Notes under the pieces: generated by a model
What the model saw: the letters and a program-made list of their open reading frames with translations, nothing else
Told to the model about the DNA's origin: nothing
The model's database searches: none
Source: UBA1259 sp964453915
GTDB taxonomy: Bacteria > Bacillota > Clostridia > Christensenellales > Borkfalkiaceae
Direction of reading: 5' to 3'
Assembly: GCA_964453915.1 (NCBI GenBank)
Contig: CAYVPW010000029.1
Location: 1 to 16,201 of the forward strand
Length of the DNA: 16,201 nt
Shown: in pieces, positions 12,642 through 16,201 of the stretch
Position numbering within the stretch: position 1 is the first letter of the stretch
Layout of the letters: every line of letters starts with the position of its first letter
Program-made: the position numbers and the translations under genes

Positions 12642-13778
12642 TTAGGAGCCTATTCTTTTTTGCATTTCGTTTAGAAAAGATTTAGAAGAAAAAACCAAAG
12701 CCCCCACTACCAACGTTATGGCTATATCTATAAACACAAAAGAGTTATAGCCTAAACTGTAAGCCCAAACGTTTCCGTCTCCCGCATAAACGGCGAATGC
12801 AAAAACGCCCGAAAGAACGTGAGATAAAAATCTTGCTATGCTTGCTATAATTCCGCCTGCTATAAAAGATATTTGCGGATAATTTTGCAGTTTTTTGTTT
12901 CCGTTAAACAGCCCTGTTAAGCCTATAGCGGCAAACGCAACGGGATAATCTAACAAAAATTGTGCGGGGTGGATAAGCCACGGGTCTTGTATCGCTTGTA
13001 AAATACCGTATACAAAGCAAACGAAAACGCCCTTTTTTGTTCCGTACAGATAAGAAAAAATCATAATCGGCAAAAGCGAAACCAGTGTTATAGAGCCGCC
13101 TTGCGGCATTTCAAACAATTTTATATAAGATAAACCGAAACTCATAGCAACGGTTATGCCGGCGGTCGCAAGGCAACGCGTATCTAGCGGTTTAGAATTT
13201 TTATCAAATATAAACGCAACGGCTATTAGAACAACGATTAAAAGCCCTGCCAAAATATAAAGCATAGGTTGGTTTACCGCTGCCGATTCGGAGTTATAGT
13301 AGCCGTCGTTAGAGATTTTTTGGTTGTAGTATATCGCCATAAGCACGCCTACCGCAACAAGAATAACTAGGTTTATTGTTCCTAAAATTCTAACCCATTT
13401 TTTTAGCACGGTGCCGTTATCGTTATTCTTTTTAGAGATTAAAAACAGCGCCGTTGCGGATATAACGATAGAAGCGGTTAAAACGCAAACGGGAATTAGC
13501 ACGAATTTTAAAAGTGCGGTTCTGTCCAACCAATTTTCTTCCGCATAACTTACGCTGTATTTTTTTGCAATTTCCATAATAAGGCAGGTGAGCCCCAATG
13601 CTAAAAGAAAAGCAAACAACACTAAAAACAGTTTTTTTACCGTATTTTTTGCATTCTGTTTTTGTGTAAGGCAAACGATAAGAATAGCGATGATAAGCGC
13701 ACTCGCAAATCCTATCGAAAGCCATTTTGCAATCGGCAAAAAAGCGTCGATTGCATAGCCCGATAAAAGATTATACAT
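12642..13778 (-). CDS. thiT: ECF-type thiamine transporter S component (ThiT) with N-terminal membrane extension
   Basis: Membrane protein that binds thiamine and delivers it with an energy-coupling ECF module, not encoded here. The C-terminal part (about 200-378) is ThiT. It has MPQGGSITLVSLLPI (224-238), YGTKKGVFVCFVYGILQ, HPAQFLLDYPVAFAAIGLTGLF (270-291), SHVLSGVFAF (319-328) and AYSLGYNS (339-346). Asp277, His320, Tyr340 and Asn345 fall at thiamine-contact positions of characterised ThiT. Residues 1-195 are an additional block with about five membrane helices (about 19-39, 49-71, 89-115, 131-151, 171-191). Ordinary ThiT is near 180-200 residues and lacks this block. The ATG has AAGGAG seven bases ahead. 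A TPP riboswitch precedes the gene, which settles the substrate class. Confidence 0.9.
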   Translation of the reverse strand: MYNLLSGYAIDAFLPIAKWLSIGFASALIIAILIVCLTQKQNAKNTVKKLFLVLFAFLLALGLTCLIMEIAKKYSVSYAEENWLDRTALLKFVLIPVCVLTASIVISATALFLISKKNNDNGTVLKKWVRILGTINLVILVAVGVLMAIYYNQKISNDGYYNSESAAVNQPMLYILAGLLIVVLIAVAFIFDKNSKPLDTRCLATAGITVAMSFGLSYIKLFEMPQGGSITLVSLLPIMIFSYLYGTKKGVFVCFVYGILQAIQDPWLIHPAQFLLDYPVAFAAIGLTGLFNGNKKLQNYPQISFIAGGIIASIARFLSHVLSGVFAFAVYAGDGNVWAYSLGYNSFVFIDIAITLVVGALVFSSKSFLNEMQKRIGS

Positions 13779-13791
13779 AAAACACTCCTTC

Positions 13792-13837
13792 TATTCGCTA
13801 TAAAAGTAAAGGCTATGCTCCAAATATGGGCATAGCC
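13792..13837 (-). terminator. expression platform of the thiT riboswitch
   Basis: On the minus strand GGCTATGC and GCATAGCC (+ positions 13830-13837 and 13811-13818) form an 8-base stem, extended by CCA/TGG around a one-base bulge. TTTACTTTTA then follows, a serviceable terminator. The next bases, ATAGCGAATA (+ 13792-13801), are the exact complement of TATTCGCTAT at the 5' side of the aptamer. A rival long-range pairing is therefore available. Confidence 0.75.
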
Positions 13838-13851
13838 GAATATAACTTCCT

Positions 13852-13925
13852 TATTGCATTTCCTTCAAGAATTATCTTGCGGATTCAATGGTGTAATCTC
13901 AGCCTTGCGGCACCCATAGCGAATA
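13852..13925 (-). promoter_or_regulatory. TPP riboswitch (THI element) controlling thiT
   Basis: On the minus strand the aptamer reads GGGTGCC-GCAA-GGCTGAGATTACACC, with the invariant CTGAGA and a GCAA-capped P3. GAATCCG-CAAG-ATAAT-TCTTG-AAGGAA follows, matching the GAAxCxG, ATAAT and AGGGA positions of the second arm. P1 is TATT(C)GC with GCAATA, one C bulged. High TPP should stabilise P1 and favour the downstream terminator, cutting thiamine uptake. The arm after P5 has AAGGAA instead of the commonest CGxAGGGAA. Confidence 0.92.
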
Positions 13926-13945
13926 TATAAAATTTTGATGACAAC

Positions 13946-13974
13946 AGTCTAACATAATTTTATTGTTGCGTCAA
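13946..13974 (-). promoter_or_regulatory. thiT promoter
   Basis: On the minus strand TTGACG (+ 13969-13974), a 17-base spacer and TAGACT (+ 13946-13951) with TGT before it. Transcription would start near 13938, about 13 bases before the riboswitch P1. Its -35 overlaps the divergent yfbR -35. Confidence 0.65.
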
Positions 13975-13994
13975 GAGAATTTTTGTGATACAAT
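13966..13994 (+). promoter_or_regulatory. promoter of the yfbR-like gene
   Basis: TTGCGT (13966-13971), 17 bases, TACAAT (13989-13994) with TGA immediately before it. The TGATACAATAAAA core matches that of the cca promoter. Transcription should begin near 14001, leaving a short leader with a good AAGGAG site. Confidence 0.65.
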
Positions 13995-14023
13995 AAAAAA
14001 ACTTTACGGATAAGGAGAATACT

Positions 14024-14599
14024 ATGTTTAAGTTTTTTGCATATCTTAATCGAATGAAATATATAAAACGTTGGTCGCTTATGCGTTCTATAAGAGAGGA
14101 AAATATTATGGAACACAGCCAACAAGTGGCGGTAATAGCGCATGCGCTTGCGCTTATCGGCAATAAGATTTTCGGCAAAGAAATAAACGTGGAAAAGGTG
14201 GTTCTTCTTGCGCAGTATCACGAAGTAGGCGAAGTAATCACGGGGGATTTGCCCACGCCCATAAAATACTTTAACCCGGAAATAAAAACCGCTTACAAAG
14301 ATTTAGAAGAAAAAGCTTGTCGCAGAATTTTGGATATGCTCCCAGAAGAATTAAAAGGCGAATATAAGACCTACGTTTTACCGGATACGGAAACTTACGA
14401 GTATAAGTTGGTTAAGGCGGCGGATAAACTTTCTGCTTACTTAAAGTGCGTAGAAGAAGTAAAAGCGGGCAATTCGGAATTTAAAAAAGCAAAATCTACG
14501 ATAGGCGGAGAGTTAAAGGGATTAAAATTAGAAGAAGTAAATTATTATATAAAAGAGTTTTGCCCTGCCTTTGAATTGTCTTTAGACGAGTTGGATTAG
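14024..14599 (+). CDS. yfbR: YfbR-like HD-domain 5'-deoxynucleotidase
   Basis: Predicted cytosolic metal-dependent phosphatase that removes phosphate from deoxynucleoside 5'-monophosphates. The 191 residues align end to end with E. coli YfbR: FFAYLNRMKYIKRWSLMRSIREENIMEHSQQVA against its FFAHLSRLKLINRWPLM region, then TGDLPTPIKYFNPEI (73-87), KAADKLSAYLKCVEE (131-145), and the ELSLDEL end. Metal and catalytic positions are His31, His66, Glu67, Glu70 and Asp134. At 67 the family has Asp, the D of the HD signature, whereas here the sequence is YHEVGE. This conservative change at a metal ligand is unusual and may alter metal choice or activity. The ATG follows AAGGAG. The gene is divergent from thiT, and there is no clear terminator after it. 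Confidence 0.9.
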   Translation: MFKFFAYLNRMKYIKRWSLMRSIREENIMEHSQQVAVIAHALALIGNKIFGKEINVEKVVLLAQYHEVGEVITGDLPTPIKYFNPEIKTAYKDLEEKACRRILDMLPEELKGEYKTYVLPDTETYEYKLVKAADKLSAYLKCVEEVKAGNSEFKKAKSTIGGELKGLKLEEVNYYIKEFCPAFELSLDELD

Positions 14600-14649
14600 T
14601 TTTTGTGCAAATTGTACTAAAAAAGTTGTTTTTATTATTTAAATTGTAT

Positions 14650-14678
14650 TTAACAAAAACGACCGAAGGTAGTAAAAT
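14650..14678 (+). promoter_or_regulatory. promoter of the sugar-importer ATPase gene
   Basis: TTAACA (14650-14655), a 17-base spacer and TAAAAT (14673-14678). The start would be near 14685, followed by a strong AGGAGG site (14704-14709) before the ATG at 14717. Confidence 0.6.
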
Positions 14679-14716
14679 ATAAACGTAAATTAAGTGATTT
14701 ATGTAGGAGGAAATAT

Positions 14717-16159
14717 ATGTCAAGTTTACAACTTAAAAACATTTACAAAGTTTATCCTTCCGGCGTTGTTGCAGTCACAGACTTCAACCTTGATATAGAG
14801 GATAAAGAGTTTATCGTTTTCGTAGGACCTTCCGGTTGCGGTAAGTCCACCACCCTTCGTATGATTGCAGGATTAGAAGAAATCTCTTCCGGTGAACTTT
14901 ATATCGACGGTGTAATGGTAAACAACAAAGCGCCTAAAGATAGAGATATAGCAATGGTTTTCCAAAACTATGCGTTGTATCCTCATATGACGGTTTATGA
15001 TAATATGGCGTTCGGCTTAAAACTAAGAAAGACCCCGAAGCCCGAAATAGACCGCAGAGTTAAAGAAGCCGCTCGTATTTTGGGTATTGAAATGTACTTA
15101 TCCAGAAAGCCTAAGGCTTTATCAGGTGGTCAAAGACAACGTGTTGCGTTAGGACGTGCTATCGTTCGTGAACCTAAGGTATTCCTTTTGGACGAACCGC
15201 TTTCCAACTTGGACGCAAAGCTTCGTTCGCAAATGAGAACGGAAATAACCAAGCTTCACAACAGACTTGCAACCACGTTTATTTACGTAACGCACGACCA
15301 AGTTGAAGCAATGACTATGGGTACCAGAATCGTAGTTATGAAAGACGGATTTATGCAACAAGTAGATACGCCTATCAATCTTTACGATCACCCCGTAAAT
15401 CAATTTGTTGCGGGCTTTATAGGAACTCCTCAAATGAACTTCTTCCCCGGTATTTTGGAAGGAGACGTTAACAAGGGTGTTTACGTAAACATTTTGGGCG
15501 ATAAGGTTCTTTTGCCCAAGGAAAAGGTTGATTTAATAGTTAACTTAGACAAATACTTAAATACCGGCAAAGAAATTGTTTTCGGCTGCCGTCCCGAAGA
15601 CTTGCACGACGAGCAAGCATGGGTAAATCAAGAAGGCGCACAAACCATTAACGTTAAAGTAGACGTTGTTGAAGCGTTGGGTTCCGAAACATTGCTTTAC
15701 TGCAAAACCAAATCTATAATCAGTGCAGACGACAGTGTAAAGAGCATTGCGGAAGACGTTTCTAACCTTGTTGCAAAGGTAGACTCTCGTTCTATTACCA
15801 AAGCAGGGGACGAAATTAAGGTTGCTATAGACGTTATTCATACCCATATCTTTGATAAGAACACGGAAGTGACCATTCTTGCAAGAGACGAAAGCGAAAA
15901 GGCTTATATTGAAGAATTGCAAGCAAAGAAAGAAGAAGAGGAAGCGTTAAAGGCTGCACAAGCTGAACTTGCTGCCGAAGAAGAAGCAGAAAAACTTGCA
16001 GCAGAAGAAGCAAAGAAATCTGCTAAGTTGGAAAAGAAGAGAAAAAAACTTGCTGAAAAAGAAGAAGCGGATATAATCACCGAAGAAATCTTTGCAGAAG
16101 AAGCAGCGGAAGAAGTTGCAGAAGAAATAATTGAAGAAACTAAGGAAGATAACGAATAA
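14717..16159 (+). CDS. UgpC/MsmX-type carbohydrate ABC transporter ATP-binding protein with acidic C-terminal tail
   Basis: Cytoplasmic ATPase that energises carbohydrate (MalK/UgpC/MsmX class) importers, often shared between several systems. The ABC domain has Walker A GPSGCGKST (37-45), Q-loop MVFQNYALYPHMTV (about 79-92), signature LSGGQRQRVALGRA (about 135-148), Walker B VFLLDEPLSNLDAKLR (about 155-170), and H-loop YVTHDQVEAMTMG (about 192-204). A regulatory TOBE/OB region follows, with GFIGTPQMNFFPG and FGCRPEDLHDEQ (about 290-301). No permease or sugar-binding gene is adjacent, which fits a shared ATPase. The usual length is about 370. Here the OB part carries an inserted stretch (about 330-365), and residues from about 395 form a Glu/Ala/Lys-rich, probably helical tail ending KEDNE. 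All catalytic motifs are intact. Confidence 0.92.
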   Translation: MSSLQLKNIYKVYPSGVVAVTDFNLDIEDKEFIVFVGPSGCGKSTTLRMIAGLEEISSGELYIDGVMVNNKAPKDRDIAMVFQNYALYPHMTVYDNMAFGLKLRKTPKPEIDRRVKEAARILGIEMYLSRKPKALSGGQRQRVALGRAIVREPKVFLLDEPLSNLDAKLRSQMRTEITKLHNRLATTFIYVTHDQVEAMTMGTRIVVMKDGFMQQVDTPINLYDHPVNQFVAGFIGTPQMNFFPGILEGDVNKGVYVNILGDKVLLPKEKVDLIVNLDKYLNTGKEIVFGCRPEDLHDEQAWVNQEGAQTINVKVDVVEALGSETLLYCKTKSIISADDSVKSIAEDVSNLVAKVDSRSITKAGDEIKVAIDVIHTHIFDKNTEVTILARDESEKAYIEELQAKKEEEEALKAAQAELAAEEEAEKLAAEEAKKSAKLEKKRKKLAEKEEADIITEEIFAEEAAEEVAEEIIEETKEDNE

Positions 16160-16201
16160 TTATTCTTCTTAACGGTTGTTAAACATTATATAATATATAA
16201 T

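Noticed and set aside
16169..16201. TTAAC-GGTT-GTTAA hairpin and the AT palindrome after the last gene as a terminator.
   Set aside because: Only a 5-base stem with no T tract. The real terminator, if any, is probably beyond the window.

Overview
The window looks like a chromosomal stretch of a low-GC Gram-positive bacterium (Bacillota, clostridial type). The evidence is AT-rich DNA with strong AGGAGG-type ribosome binding sites, TTGACA/TATAAT-type promoters, the rpsF-ssb-rpsR order, a Bacillus-like xanthine phosphoribosyltransferase, an ECF-type thiamine S component behind a TPP riboswitch, and a purine-nucleoside BMP/ABC cluster. All three stop codons are used, so the code is standard. The precise lineage cannot be read from the sequence. 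An uncultured gut clostridial group is a guess. No phage, transposase, integrase, CRISPR array, rRNA or tRNA gene was seen.

Layout. (1) 1-5880, + strand: a purine salvage block. It holds xpt, a BMP-family lipoprotein, a double-ABC ATPase and two permeases, the last three overlapping by 1 and 4 bases. Two hairpins lie between the lipoprotein and the ATPase, and a terminator follows. (2) 5889-8252: a diacylglycerol/lipid kinase on the minus strand, divergent from a CCA-adding enzyme that appears to be leaderless. (3) 8256-9897: a large unrecognised single-pass membrane protein with internal repeats and its own consensus promoter. (4) 9915-11144: the rpsF-ssb-rpsR operon with a probable S6:S18 autoregulatory leader and a strong terminator. 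(5) 11145-11470: a gene-free stretch with promoter, closing-stem and terminator signals, which may encode a small RNA. (6) 11471-13974: a thiamine region in which a C_GCAxxG_C_C protein and thiN (+) converge on thiT (-) across a shared bidirectional terminator. The thiT leader is a TPP riboswitch. (7) 13966-14599: a YfbR-type HD nucleotidase, divergent from thiT with overlapping -35 boxes. (8) 14650-16159: a UgpC/MsmX-type sugar-importer ATPase with a long Glu/Ala/Lys tail.

How the genes work together. The first block would import purine nucleosides, and xpt would salvage the resulting xanthine with PRPP. ThiT would bring in thiamine through an ECF module encoded elsewhere, and ThiN would activate it to TPP, which shuts down thiT through the riboswitch. 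The YfbR homologue would remove phosphate from deoxynucleoside monophosphates.

No clear new defence or mobile system was found. The best candidates for something undescribed are the ncRNA-like locus at 11188-11431, the repeat-bearing membrane protein at 8335-9897, and the thiT/yfbR control region. That region combines overlapping divergent promoters with a 10-base element complementary to the riboswitch P1 strand.
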